NCBI RefSeq assembly: GCF_001514195.1
Contig: NZ_KQ948738.1
Coordinates: forward strand, 1,469-65,468
Length of the DNA: 64,000 nt
DNA from: Streptomyces griseorubiginosus
GTDB lineage: Bacteria > Actinomycetota > Actinomycetes > Streptomycetales > Streptomycetaceae
Reading direction: 5' to 3'
Under the pieces are notes generated by a model. The model was not told where the DNA came from. It saw only the letters and a program-made list of their open reading frames with translations, and made no database searches. Made by a program: the position numbers and the translations under genes. Positions within the stretch are counted from its first letter, which is position 1; each line of letters begins with the position of its first letter. Positions 1-9,428 of this stretch are shown piece after piece.

Positions 1-10
1 CGACTCCTGC

Positions 11-2020
11 ATGACTACCGCACGCCGTCTTCGCCTTCCCGGAATCGCCTACGGCGGCGACTACAACCCCGAGCAGTGGCCCGAGGAGGTCTGGGCCGAG
101 GACGTCCGTCTCATGCGCGAGGCGGGGGTGAACATGGTCAGCGTCAACATCTTCTCCTGGGCGCTGCTGGAGCCCCGCGAGGGCGAGTTCGACTTCTCGC
201 GCCTGGACCGGATCCTCGCCCTGCTGCACGAGCACGGCATCGCCGCGGACCTCGCGACACCGACGGCCGCCCCGCCCGCCTGGTTCTTCCGCAAGCACCC
301 GCAGGCCCTGCCCGTCGACCGGGACGGCCGGCAGCTGTCGTACGGCAGCCGCCAGACCTTCTGCCCCTCAAGCCCCGCCTACCGCGAGGCGGCCCTGCGG
401 ATCGCCCGCGCCCTCGGTGAGCGCTACGGCGACCACCCGGCCGTGGTGATGTGGCACATTCACAACGAGTACGGCTGCCACAATGCGGAGTGCTACTGCG
501 ACACCTCTGCCCAGGCCTTCCGCCGTTGGCTGCGCGAGCGCTACGGCGACCTGGACACCCTCAACGACGCCTGGGGCACCACCTTCTGGAGCCAGTGGTA
601 CTACGACTGGGACGAGATCATCCCGCCCCGCACCACCGGAGCCGTCCCCAACCCCACCCACAGGCTGGACTGGCGGCGGTTCTGCTCCGACGAACTGCTG
701 TCGCTGTACACGGCGGAACGGGACCTGCTGCGCGAACTGGCTCCGCAGATCCCCGCCACCACCAACTTCATGGTGAACTTCTCCTTCGAGGCGCTGGACT
801 ACTGGCGCTGGGCACCGGAGTTGGACATCGTCTCCAACGACCACTACCTGCGCTCGACCGACCCCGAGTCGGAGATCGACATCGCGCTCAGCGGTGATCT
901 GGTCCGCTCGCTGGCCGGCGGGCCGTGGCTGCTGATGGAGCACTCGACAGGCGCCGTGAACTGGCAGCCGGTCAACCGGGCGAAGACACCGGGTGAGTTG
1001 CGCCGCAACGCCCTCGCCCATGTCGCCCGCGGCGCCGACGGCATCGCCTACTTCCAGTGGCGGGCCGCCAAGGCGGGCGCCGAGCAGTGGCACTCGGCGA
1101 TGCTGCCGCACGCAGGCACCGACAGCCAGATCTGGCGGGACGTCGTCCAACTGGGCGCCGACCTGGGCGCCTTGGCCGAGGTGCGGGGCAGCACGACGGC
1201 GGCCCGGGTCGCGGTGGTGTGGGACTGGAACGCGCACTGGGCCGTCGAGGCGGAGTCCCAGCCCAGCGGCGAACTGCGCTTCGTCGACCTGGTGCGGGAC
1301 TGGTACCGGCCGTTGTGGCAGGCCGGTGTAGCCGTGGACTTCGTACGCCCCGACGCCGACCTGTCCGGGTACGGTCTCGTGCTCGCGCCGAGTCTCTACC
1401 TGGTCGACGACGCGGGCGCGGCCAACCTGACCGGCTTCGCCGAGCGCGGCGGCACGCTGGCCGTCGGCTTCCACAGCGGTGCCGTGGACGCCAACTGCCA
1501 TGTGCGGCTGGGTGGTTATCCGGGCGCCTTCCGGGAGGCCCTCGGGGTGCGCACCGACGAACTCTTCCCGCTGCTGCCGGGCGAGTCCCTCACCCTCAGC
1601 GACGGCGGCACCGCCTCCCTGTGGTCGGAGCGGGTCGCGCTCGCCGGAGCGGAGACCGTCACGTCGTACACCTCGGGTCCCCTGACCGGAGTCCCGGCGG
1701 TCACCCGGCACTCCTACGGCGAGGGCGTCGCCTGGTACCTGGCGACGCGCCCCGACCCCGCGACCCTCGCCGCCCTGCTCGCCCGCATCTGCGAGGAGGC
1801 CGGGGTGCAGCCGGTTGTGGCCGGTGTGCCGACCGGTGTGGAGGTGGTCCGGCGCACCGGCGCCGACGCCGAGTACCTGTTCCTGATCGACCACGCCGGG
1901 AGCGGCGCCGAGGTCCCGGCCGAGGGCGTCGAGCTGCTCACGGGCAAGGACGTCAGCGGTTGGGTCACCGTCCCGCCGGGGGGTGCGGCGGTCGTTCGCG
2001 AGCCGCGGAACCGGCCGTGA
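11..2020 (+). CDS. GH42 beta-galactosidase
   Basis: Glycoside hydrolase family 42 enzyme that removes terminal beta-galactosides; no signal peptide, so cytoplasmic. The 669 aa fit the family. The N-terminal TIM barrel opens with YGGDYNPEQW. HIHNEYGC carries the predicted acid/base Glu153, and WLLMEHSTG carries the predicted nucleophile Glu310. A Cys cluster after Glu153 (CHNAECYC) matches the GH42 zinc site. Trimerisation and C-terminal beta domains follow. The ATG lies 10 bases from the window edge, so the RBS and any upstream transporter genes cannot be seen. The family is clear; the natural substrate is not. Confidence 0.93.
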   Translation: MTTARRLRLPGIAYGGDYNPEQWPEEVWAEDVRLMREAGVNMVSVNIFSWALLEPREGEFDFSRLDRILALLHEHGIAADLATPTAAPPAWFFRKHPQALPVDRDGRQLSYGSRQTFCPSSPAYREAALRIARALGERYGDHPAVVMWHIHNEYGCHNAECYCDTSAQAFRRWLRERYGDLDTLNDAWGTTFWSQWYYDWDEIIPPRTTGAVPNPTHRLDWRRFCSDELLSLYTAERDLLRELAPQIPATTNFMVNFSFEALDYWRWAPELDIVSNDHYLRSTDPESEIDIALSGDLVRSLAGGPWLLMEHSTGAVNWQPVNRAKTPGELRRNALAHVARGADGIAYFQWRAAKAGAEQWHSAMLPHAGTDSQIWRDVVQLGADLGALAEVRGSTTAARVAVVWDWNAHWAVEAESQPSGELRFVDLVRDWYRPLWQAGVAVDFVRPDADLSGYGLVLAPSLYLVDDAGAANLTGFAERGGTLAVGFHSGAVDANCHVRLGGYPGAFREALGVRTDELFPLLPGESLTLSDGGTASLWSERVALAGAETVTSYTSGPLTGVPAVTRHSYGEGVAWYLATRPDPATLAALLARICEEAGVQPVVAGVPTGVEVVRRTGADAEYLFLIDHAGSGAEVPAEGVELLTGKDVSGWVTVPPGGAAVVREPRNRP

Positions 2021-2073
2021 AATGGCGCGTCCCAGTCGGGCATGAGTGCGGATCTTCCGGGTAGCCGGGTCAT

Positions 2074-2132
2074 GCCGAGCGGGGAGGGGCCGCCACACCT
2101 GGGGAGGTCGCGGCGGCCCCTCCCCGCTCGGC
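2074..2132. terminator. Perfect 21-bp stem hairpin after the GH42 gene
   Basis: The arms at 2074-2094 and 2112-2132 are exactly complementary over 21 bp with a 17-nt loop. The loop holds a smaller ACCT/AGGT pairing. It lies 54 bp after the GH42 stop and 109 bp before pgm. It is most likely a factor-independent terminator without a U-tract, as is common in Streptomyces. Confidence 0.8.
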
Positions 2133-2240
2133 CCCGGTCCGTCGTCACCTGGTCGCCCCCTGAGGTCGGGGGCGTCCCGGTGGGCCCGGCAGGGGAGAAT
2201 GAGGGCCGTACCCAACGGTCGACCCTTGAGGAGCGGGGAA

Positions 2241-3881
2241 ATGCAGAACGCGCGAGCGGGACAGGTCGCGGGACCCGAGGACCTCATCGATGTGGCACGT
2301 CTGGTCACGGCGTACTACGCACTGCACCCCGACCCGGCCGAGCCGGGGCAGCGGGTGGCGTTCGGCACCTCGGGGCACCGCGGTTCGTCCCTCGCGGTGG
2401 CGTTCAACGAGGACCACATCGCGGCCACCAGTCAGGCCATCTGTGAGTACCGTGCCGCCCAGGGCACCGACGGTCCGCTCTTCCTCGGCGCCGACACCCA
2501 CGCCCTGTCGGAGCCGGCGCGGATCACGGCGCTGGAGGTCTTCGCGGCCAACGACGTGACCGTGCTCATCGACGAGGCCGACGGCTACACACCCACCCCG
2601 GCCGTCTCGCACGCCATCCTGACCCACAACCGCGGGCGCGCCTCCCGGCTCGCCGACGGTGTGGTGGTCACGCCCTCGCACAATCCGCCCGCCGACGGCG
2701 GTTTCAAGTACAACCCGCCGAGCGGCGGTCCGGCCGGTTCGGAGGCGACCTCCTGGATCCAGGACCGCGCCAACGAGATCATCACCGGCGGTCTGAAGGA
2801 CGTACGGCGCATCCCCTGCAGCCGTGCCCTCGCCGCGCCCGGCACCGGCCGCTACGACTTCCTCGGCACCTATGTGGCCGACCTGCCGGCCGTGCTGGAC
2901 CTGGAGGCGATCCGGTCCGCCGGGGTGCGCGTCGGCGCCGATCCACTGGGCGGTGCGTCGGTGGCCTACTGGGGCCGGATCGCCGAACAGCACCGGCTCG
3001 ACCTCACGGTGGTGAACCCGCTCACGGATCCCACCTGGCGGTTCATGACGCTGGACTGGGACGGCAAGATCCGCATGGACTGCTCGTCGCCGTACGCCAT
3101 GGCCTCGCTGATCGAGCAGCGCGACCGCTTCGACATCGCCACCGGCAACGACGCGGACGCCGACCGGCACGGCATCGTCACGCCGGACGCGGGTCTGATG
3201 AACCCCAACCACTATCTGGCCGTGGCCATCTCCTACCTGTTCTCGCACCGGGAGCAGTGGCCCGCGGGCGCCGGGATCGGCAAGACGCTGGTGTCGTCGA
3301 GCATGATCGACCGGGTCGCGGCGGACGTCGGCCGGCCGCTGGTCGAGGTCCCCGTCGGGTTCAAGTGGTTCGTGGACGGTCTGGCCGACGGCACGCTCGG
3401 CTTCGGCGGTGAGGAGTCGGCCGGTGCGTCCTTCCTGCGCCGGGACGGCTCGGTGTGGACCACCGACAAGGACGGCATCATCCTGGCGCTGCTCGCCTCC
3501 GAGATCACGGCGGTGACCGGCAAGACCCCCTCGCAGCACTACGCCGGGCTCACCGACCGCTTCGGCGCTCCGGCGTACGCGCGCGTGGACGCTCCGGCCT
3601 CCCGCGAGGAGAAGGCCCTGCTGGCCAAGCTGTCGCCGCGCCAGGTCACCGCCGACACCCTCGCCGGGGAGCCGGTGACCTCGGTCCTCACGGAGGCTCC
3701 GGGCAACGGCGCCGCCCTGGGCGGTATCAAGGTCGCCACCGCCAACGCCTGGTTCGCGGCCCGTCCCTCGGGCACGGAGGACGTCTACAAGATCTACGGC
3801 GAGTCCTTCCTCGGCCAGGACCACCTCCACCAGGTCCAGGAGGAGGCCAGGTCGGTGGTGCTGGGGGCACTGGAGTCCTGA
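2241..3881 (+). CDS. pgm: Phosphoglucomutase (alpha-D-glucose specific)
   Basis: Interconverts glucose-1-phosphate and glucose-6-phosphate in the cytoplasm, linking glycogen and sugar-nucleotide pools to glycolysis. All four alpha-phosphohexomutase signatures are present: the TPSHNPPADGG catalytic-serine loop, GNDADADRHG metal loop, GGEESAG sugar-binding loop and RPSGTEDVYK phosphate loop. The ATG at 2241 follows GAGGAGCGGGG and gives 546 aa, the usual length. The open frame runs upstream to 2046 but that part lacks homology and an RBS. It follows the GH42 gene, but the hairpin between them argues for separate transcription. Its last bases are repeated downstream. Confidence 0.95.
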   Translation: MQNARAGQVAGPEDLIDVARLVTAYYALHPDPAEPGQRVAFGTSGHRGSSLAVAFNEDHIAATSQAICEYRAAQGTDGPLFLGADTHALSEPARITALEVFAANDVTVLIDEADGYTPTPAVSHAILTHNRGRASRLADGVVVTPSHNPPADGGFKYNPPSGGPAGSEATSWIQDRANEIITGGLKDVRRIPCSRALAAPGTGRYDFLGTYVADLPAVLDLEAIRSAGVRVGADPLGGASVAYWGRIAEQHRLDLTVVNPLTDPTWRFMTLDWDGKIRMDCSSPYAMASLIEQRDRFDIATGNDADADRHGIVTPDAGLMNPNHYLAVAISYLFSHREQWPAGAGIGKTLVSSSMIDRVAADVGRPLVEVPVGFKWFVDGLADGTLGFGGEESAGASFLRRDGSVWTTDKDGIILALLASEITAVTGKTPSQHYAGLTDRFGAPAYARVDAPASREEKALLAKLSPRQVTADTLAGEPVTSVLTEAPGNGAALGGIKVATANAWFAARPSGTEDVYKIYGESFLGQDHLHQVQEEARSVVLGALES

Positions 3882-3978
3882 CCGGGCCGTCGGTGTCCCG
3901 GGGGCACTGGAGTTCTCACCCTGTCCGTCAGTGTCCCGGGGCACTGGAGTCCTCACCCTGTCCGTCGGTGTCCCGGGG
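3863..3978. repeat. Three direct copies of the pgm 3' end
   Basis: The last codons of pgm and the 20 bases after its stop (core GGCACTGGAGTCCT, then CCGTCGGTGTCCCG) occur at about 3863-3900, 3898-3940 and 3937-3978. In the second and third copies the TGA stop has become TCA. Confidence 0.85.
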
Positions 3979-4346
3979 CACCTGAGTTCCGCCCGCCAGG
4001 TCGTCGTTGCTGAGGCGCTGAAAGCCGGCCACGGCCCACCGGGCATACCCGGGCACGCGAGTCCCGCCCGCCAGGTCACCGGTGGTGAGGCGCTGAAAGC
4101 CGGCGCCAGTCCGTTCGGTGATCCGGGGCCCGGGAGACCCCATCCGGGACACCGGGCACCCCGCCGATGCGGGTCGGCTCCGGCCGGGCGGGGACTCCAG
4201 GCCGGGTCTCGTTCGGCGGCCATCGCCCCGGGGTCAGCTTGCGTCCGCCGAGCCGGACCGGCGCTCCGGTCCGCCCTCCTGCCGGCCCCCGGTCGCCCGG
4301 CCGTTCGGCGGTCGTGGTCGGTGGGACGGCTCGCTCCCAGAGCCGG
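3882..4346. other. 465-bp convergent intergenic region, repeats only
   Basis: This gap between convergent pgm and the epimerase gene holds the two repeat families listed separately. From 4105 to 4346 I see only high-GC sequence with no supported gene, promoter or clear terminator. Open frames crossing it lack homology and an RBS. Confidence 0.7.
3979..4104. repeat. Two-copy repeat of about 51 bp in the pgm/epimerase gap
   Basis: The stretches 3979-4029 and 4053-4104 match in CCCGCCCGCCAGGTC and GAGGCGCTGAAAGCCGGC, with a few differences between. No coding function is apparent. Confidence 0.8.
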
Positions 4347-5333
4347 CTAGGCAGCGCGGCTCGTCGGGGTCCGGCGCCGGTCCCCCGTCGCGTGGGTCGG
4401 CCTGCACCGCCGTACGAGATCCTGCGCGGCCGTCTCCCACTCCGGGTGTTCGAAGGTGAAGCCCGCCGACCGCAGTCGGCCCGGTGTCACCCGGCGGCTC
4501 TTGAGGAGCAGCTCGGTGTCCGAGCGCAGTGCGAACGCGCCCAGTTCGGCCATCCAGCGGGTCGCGGGCAGCCCGGCCGGGACACCCCAGGCGGTGCGGA
4601 GCGCCCGCATGAAGTCGCGGTGCGGCAGGGGGCCGGGCGAGGCGAGGTTCACCGGGCCCGAGAGGTCGTCGCGGGCGATCAGGAAGTCCACCGCGCGGAC
4701 GAAGTCATCGGCGTGGATCCAGGACACGTACTGTGCGCCGCCGGCCACCGGGCCGCCGAGTCCGAGTCGGACCAGTCGCGACAGGACGTCGAACACGCCG
4801 CCGCGGTCGGGGCTCATGACCATCGCCGCGCGCAGGGCGATCTTGCGGGTCGCGGGCGTCCGCGCCTCGGTCTGCGCACTCTCCCAGTTCTTCGCGATCT
4901 CCACGCTGTGGGCCCAGTAGTCCGGCACCCCGGCCTCGGAGCCGCCGATCACGCCGGTGGTCTCGTCGTGGGCGGCGTCGAAGCGGTGGGCGTAGATCGT
5001 CGCCGTGCTCATCTGCAACCACACCCGCGGCGGCCGTGCGGCTGCGGCGACGGCCTCGCCGACCACGCGTGCCGAGTCCACCCGGGAGTCCATCATGGCC
5101 CGCAGGTTCTCGGCGGTGTAGCGGCAGGACACGCTGCGCCCGGCCAGGTTGATCACAACATCGCTGCCGTCGATCGCCTCGGCCCAGCGGCCGAGGGTGA
5201 CGCCGTCCCAGGCGAAGTGGTGCGGGCGGGTGGGTCGTCGGGTCAGCACCGTGACCTCGTGGCCGGCGGCCGTCAGGGCACGGTCGAGGACCGTGCCCAC
5301 CTGTCCGGTGCCGCCGGGCAGCACAAACTTCAT
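4347..5333 (-). CDS. TIGR01777 family NAD(P)-binding epimerase
   Basis: Extended short-chain dehydrogenase of the SDR39U1/TIGR01777 type (often annotated as YfcH or SulA-like); the substrate is unknown. The N-terminal dinucleotide motif GGTGQVG is at about residues 8-14 and the C-terminal DUF1731-type end is present. The ATG at 5333 follows AGGGGG and gives 328 aa, as usual for the family. A frame extension of nine codons upstream would pass through the RBS. It is monocistronic and convergent with pgm. A sigma-70-type promoter overlapped by a perfect palindrome sits just upstream. Confidence 0.85.
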   Translation of the reverse strand: MKFVLPGGTGQVGTVLDRALTAAGHEVTVLTRRPTRPHHFAWDGVTLGRWAEAIDGSDVVINLAGRSVSCRYTAENLRAMMDSRVDSARVVGEAVAAAARPPRVWLQMSTATIYAHRFDAAHDETTGVIGGSEAGVPDYWAHSVEIAKNWESAQTEARTPATRKIALRAAMVMSPDRGGVFDVLSRLVRLGLGGPVAGGAQYVSWIHADDFVRAVDFLIARDDLSGPVNLASPGPLPHRDFMRALRTAWGVPAGLPATRWMAELGAFALRSDTELLLKSRRVTPGRLRSAGFTFEHPEWETAAQDLVRRCRPTHATGDRRRTPTSRAA

Positions 5334-5361
5334 GAGATCCCCCTCAGCGTGGCTCGCCACC

Positions 5362-5391
5362 AGCCTAGCCGCCGTTTTTGAACATGTTCAA
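5362..5391 (-). promoter_or_regulatory. Promoter of the epimerase gene overlapped by a perfect palindrome
   Basis: On the minus strand TTGAAC (5391-5386) and TAGGCT (5367-5362) are 18 bp apart, like a HrdB-type promoter. The -35 hexamer lies in the perfect 14-bp palindrome TTGAACATGTTCAA (5378-5391), a likely repressor site. Confidence 0.6.
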
Positions 5392-5399
5392 CATGGGGG

Positions 5400-6101
5400 T
5401 CAGGTCTGGTCGGGCCGGTCCTTGCGCACCCGCTGGGCCACATCGCGCAGCTTGATGTTGTGGTGCTGGGAGATACGACGCAGCACGCTGAACGCGTCGT
5501 CCTCGCTCAGCCCGTGCCGCTCCATCAGGATGCCCATGGCCTCGCCGATGGCGTGCCGGGACTTCATGGCGTCCTCGAGCTGGTCGATGGTGCGTGCGTC
5601 GGCCACGGCCACGGCGGCGTGCGAGGCGAGCAGCCAGCCGGCGGTCTCGATGTCCTTGCCGAAGGCTCCGGGGCGGCGGGAGTAGAGGTTCAGCGCGCCA
5701 AAGTCGTCGTCGTGGGTGTAGAGCAGCACTCCGGTCATGCTGCCGATGCCCAGCTCCCGCGCGGCCACGGCGAAGCGGGGCCAGCTCGGCTGGGGTTCGC
5801 GCAGGTCCGCGATCCGGTACACCCGCTCGCCGTCCGGGTGCTGCGCGAGATCGAAGCAGGGCCCCTCGGCCAGCTCGCCCTGGAGCCGGTCGGACGCCTC
5901 GACGACGTCCCCGCAGGAGGACAGCGTGACCGCCCGGCCCTTGCGCAGTGCGAGGATCCCGGCCGCGTCGCAGCCGTCCACCAGTCGCACCGCCGAGGCC
6001 GCGATCTCGTCCAGCGTGCCCTGCACCGAGTCCTGCGCCAGCAGGTTCCGCGCGAGCTGGGCCATCGACTCGGCGAATTCCCGCCACTCCACCACGACCA
6101 C
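5400..6101 (-). CDS. GAF and ANTAR domain protein
   Basis: Cytoplasmic sensor with an N-terminal GAF domain (about residues 15-160) and a C-terminal ANTAR domain (about 170-225). ANTAR domains are RNA-binding modules that act on terminator hairpins in known family members. The ANTAR core shows AMKSRHAIGEAMGILMERH and the following FSVLRRISQHHN, with conserved Ala, Gly and Met positions. The GTG at 6101 is the first plausible start; a TAGGGT -10-like element and the palindrome TTCGTACGAA lie just upstream, so the leader may be very short. No kinase partner is adjacent, and the target RNA and GAF ligand are unknown. Confidence 0.88.
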   Translation of the reverse strand: MVVVEWREFAESMAQLARNLLAQDSVQGTLDEIAASAVRLVDGCDAAGILALRKGRAVTLSSCGDVVEASDRLQGELAEGPCFDLAQHPDGERVYRIADLREPQPSWPRFAVAARELGIGSMTGVLLYTHDDDFGALNLYSRRPGAFGKDIETAGWLLASHAAVAVADARTIDQLEDAMKSRHAIGEAMGILMERHGLSEDDAFSVLRRISQHHNIKLRDVAQRVRKDRPDQT

Positions 6102-6113
6102 CCGCTTCGGTCA

Positions 6114-6123
6114 TTCGTACGAA
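6114..6123. promoter_or_regulatory. Palindrome TTCGTACGAA upstream of the GAF-ANTAR gene
   Basis: A perfect 10-bp palindrome lies 12 bp before the GTG start and just downstream of a TAGGGT -10-like hexamer on the minus strand. It is a candidate operator; the half-sites are short, so confidence is modest. Confidence 0.35.
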
Positions 6124-6258
6124 CACCCTATCGCCGCTCCGCCGAGCCGTCCTCGGCGGAGCGGGTACCGCTACGGGCCCCGGGGACCACTCCCCCGCGA
6201 CCTCTGCCGTCAGTGCCGTCGCATACCCGCAGCCGTGCGAATCAGGCCACGCCGGGTC

Positions 6259-7437
6259 TCACCGCTTCCCGGGGCGGTGCGCGAGCACGACGAGCGGCCC
6301 GGCCGCGAGCAGCACGGCCAGGGCCGCGTAGCCGTAGGTGAGGGTCGTGGCCGTCGCGACAGCGGCGACGAGCAACGGACCGCCCGCGTCGCCGAGTTCG
6401 CGGCCGAGTTCGGCGGAACCCATGGTCTGGCCGAGGCGTCCCGGCGGGGTCGACGAGGCCAGCGCGGCGAAGCCGAGCGGGGTGATCAGGCCGGTTCCGG
6501 CGCCGATCAGCGCGGCCGCGCACAGGACGCCGGCCAGGCCCGGCAGCATCGCGCAGGCCAGGCCGGCCGCGGTGACGAGGAGTCCCGCGAGCAGGCCGGA
6601 GCGGGTCGTCAGGCGCCCTTCGTCGAGAGCACGCCCGGCCCTGGGCTGGACGACGGCCGCGCAGGCGGCGAGCACGGACACGGCGGCACCGGTGGCGACC
6701 GTGCCGAGGCCCGCGGCCCGGCCCGAGACCGGCAGGAAGCCCACGCCGACGGACAGGGCGGCGGTCGCCCCGGCCAGGGCGGCTGTCGGGGCGAGGAAGA
6801 CGGGGTCGGCGAGGCGCCGCGCAAGGTCCAGCACGGTCTGCCGGGCCTTGGGCAGCGGGGGTACGACGGGTACGGCGACGGCGGCCCAGACCGCCACGGC
6901 CGCGCCCAGCACCGCCAGCACCGCGAACAGCAGCCGCAGTCCCCCGGCCCACACCAGCACCCCGCCGAGCAGCGGGCCGAGGGTGTAGCCGACGGACTTG
7001 CAGAAGCCGTAGCTGCCGAACGCGCGGCCGTGCCCGGCGGCCGGGTTGAGGCGGGCCACCAGGGCGGACGCGGACGGGGAGAAGGCCGAGGCCGCGGCAC
7101 CCTGGCCGAGGCGGGCCGCCCACAGCCAGCCCGGGCTGTCCGCGACGACGTACAGCGCGGAGGCGACGGCGAAGGCGACGAGGCCGCCGAGCAGCACCGG
7201 GCGGGCGCCGATCCGGTCGGCGAGGCAGCCGAACAGCGGCTTCAGGACGACCTCGGCGCCGTCGTACAGGGCGAGAAGGCCGCCCAGCACGAGGAGTGAG
7301 GTGACGGCGTCGTCGGAGAAGCCGCCGAGGTTCGCGGCGATGCCGTGGGCGCCGAAGGCGGTGGTGAAGCCGGCCGCGTAGAGGGGCCACATCGCGCGGG
7401 CCGGGGCCGCCTGTCGGGGTGCCTCGGTCGGGTTCAT
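6259..7437 (-). CDS. MFS transporter
   Basis: Major facilitator permease of 392 aa with about 12 predicted membrane helices. The loop between helices 2 and 3 shows FGCLADRIGARPVLL, the MFS G-x-L-a-D-r-x-G-r signature. It probably acts as a drug or metabolite exporter in the cytoplasmic membrane; the substrate cannot be read. Its ATG overlaps the TGA of the ChrB-like gene by 4 bp (7434-7437), so the two are translationally coupled, with the ChrB-like gene first. Pairing with a chromate-resistance-type protein hints at ion or oxidant stress, but this transporter is not of the ChrA family. Confidence 0.88.
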   Translation of the reverse strand: MNPTEAPRQAAPARAMWPLYAAGFTTAFGAHGIAANLGGFSDDAVTSLLVLGGLLALYDGAEVVLKPLFGCLADRIGARPVLLGGLVAFAVASALYVVADSPGWLWAARLGQGAAASAFSPSASALVARLNPAAGHGRAFGSYGFCKSVGYTLGPLLGGVLVWAGGLRLLFAVLAVLGAAVAVWAAVAVPVVPPLPKARQTVLDLARRLADPVFLAPTAALAGATAALSVGVGFLPVSGRAAGLGTVATGAAVSVLAACAAVVQPRAGRALDEGRLTTRSGLLAGLLVTAAGLACAMLPGLAGVLCAAALIGAGTGLITPLGFAALASSTPPGRLGQTMGSAELGRELGDAGGPLLVAAVATATTLTYGYAALAVLLAAGPLVVLAHRPGKR

Positions 7438-8003
7438 CGCTGGTCGGCCGGGATCTCGTGGAGGGCCGCGAAGACCCGCTCCGCGTAGTCCTCACAGGCG
7501 GCCGTGCGCTGCCCGAGGCGTTCGCCGGCCCGGGCCGCCTCCGGGGTGCCGGAGACGTCCCGTGCGGTCAGGTCGCGGTGCCGGCCTCGCAGCCGTTCCG
7601 GCGACTGCTCCTCTTCCTCCAGTTCGGCGAGGGTGAACTTGGCGATGCGGATCTCCTCGGCCGGCTCCTCCTCGAACCGGCCGCAGTCCGCAGGGAACTT
7701 CGCCCCGTCGGCCGACCGGGCCGCGCCGCACGGCTCGCGGAGGCGGGCCGCGTCCCGCGGCCCGCGCCCCGACGGGGTGAGCGTCATCGCCTGTCCGCCG
7801 GCCTTCACCGTCGGAGCGAGCGCCCGAGTATCGCCGTCGCCGAGGACCGGCACGTCCGGTACGGCCCAGATGCCCTGGCCGAGCGAGAACGCACCGGTCT
7901 TCCGCAGCTCGCGCCGGACCGCCGCCACGCGGTGCCGGGAGGGCTCCGCTTCCAGCTTGATCGCGAGGCCGAGCCGGTGGCCCGCGTTCTCCACAGCCGT
8001 CAC
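7434..8003 (-). CDS. ChrB-like chromate resistance protein
   Basis: A 189-aa protein resembling ChrB N-terminal-type proteins common in actinobacteria. Recognisable parts are RHRVAAVRRELRKTGA, GQGIWAVPD and the acidic IRIAKFTLAELEEEEQS stretch near residues 115-130. In characterised chromate operons ChrB is a chromate-sensing regulator, but no chrA gene is here. The start is a GTG at 8003 without a Shine-Dalgarno; a TACCTT -10-like hexamer is about 12 bp upstream, so the transcript may be leaderless. It is the first gene of a two-gene operon with the MFS transporter (ATGA overlap). The role in chromate response is family inference only. Confidence 0.65.
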   Translation of the reverse strand: MTAVENAGHRLGLAIKLEAEPSRHRVAAVRRELRKTGAFSLGQGIWAVPDVPVLGDGDTRALAPTVKAGGQAMTLTPSGRGPRDAARLREPCGAARSADGAKFPADCGRFEEEPAEEIRIAKFTLAELEEEEQSPERLRGRHRDLTARDVSGTPEAARAGERLGQRTAACEDYAERVFAALHEIPADQR

Positions 8004-8046
8004 GCGAGTGAAGGTAGCAGCCGTTGCATCGCCGCTCGTGGCACGG

Positions 8047-9408
<1,362 letters not shown>

Positions 9409-9428
9409 GAAAGTCCTTTCGGCGTGGG

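Noticed and set aside
368..2308. Long minus-strand open frame (646 codons) under GH42
   Set aside because: It is the antisense shadow of a GH42 gene with all catalytic motifs. Its protein is Arg/Gly/Pro-rich low complexity without recognisable motifs or RBS.
2145..4223. Long minus-strand open frame opposite pgm
   Set aside because: Shadow of pgm caused by high third-position GC; no domain, no RBS.
5378..5391. LexA/SOS box reading of TTGAACATGTTCAA
   Set aside because: The GAAC and GTTC arms are separated by 2 bp, whereas actinobacterial SOS boxes use a longer spacer; no damage-repair gene follows.
7434..8003. ChrB-like gene degenerate or truncated
   Set aside because: The frame is open end to end with both characteristic halves; only the RBS is missing.
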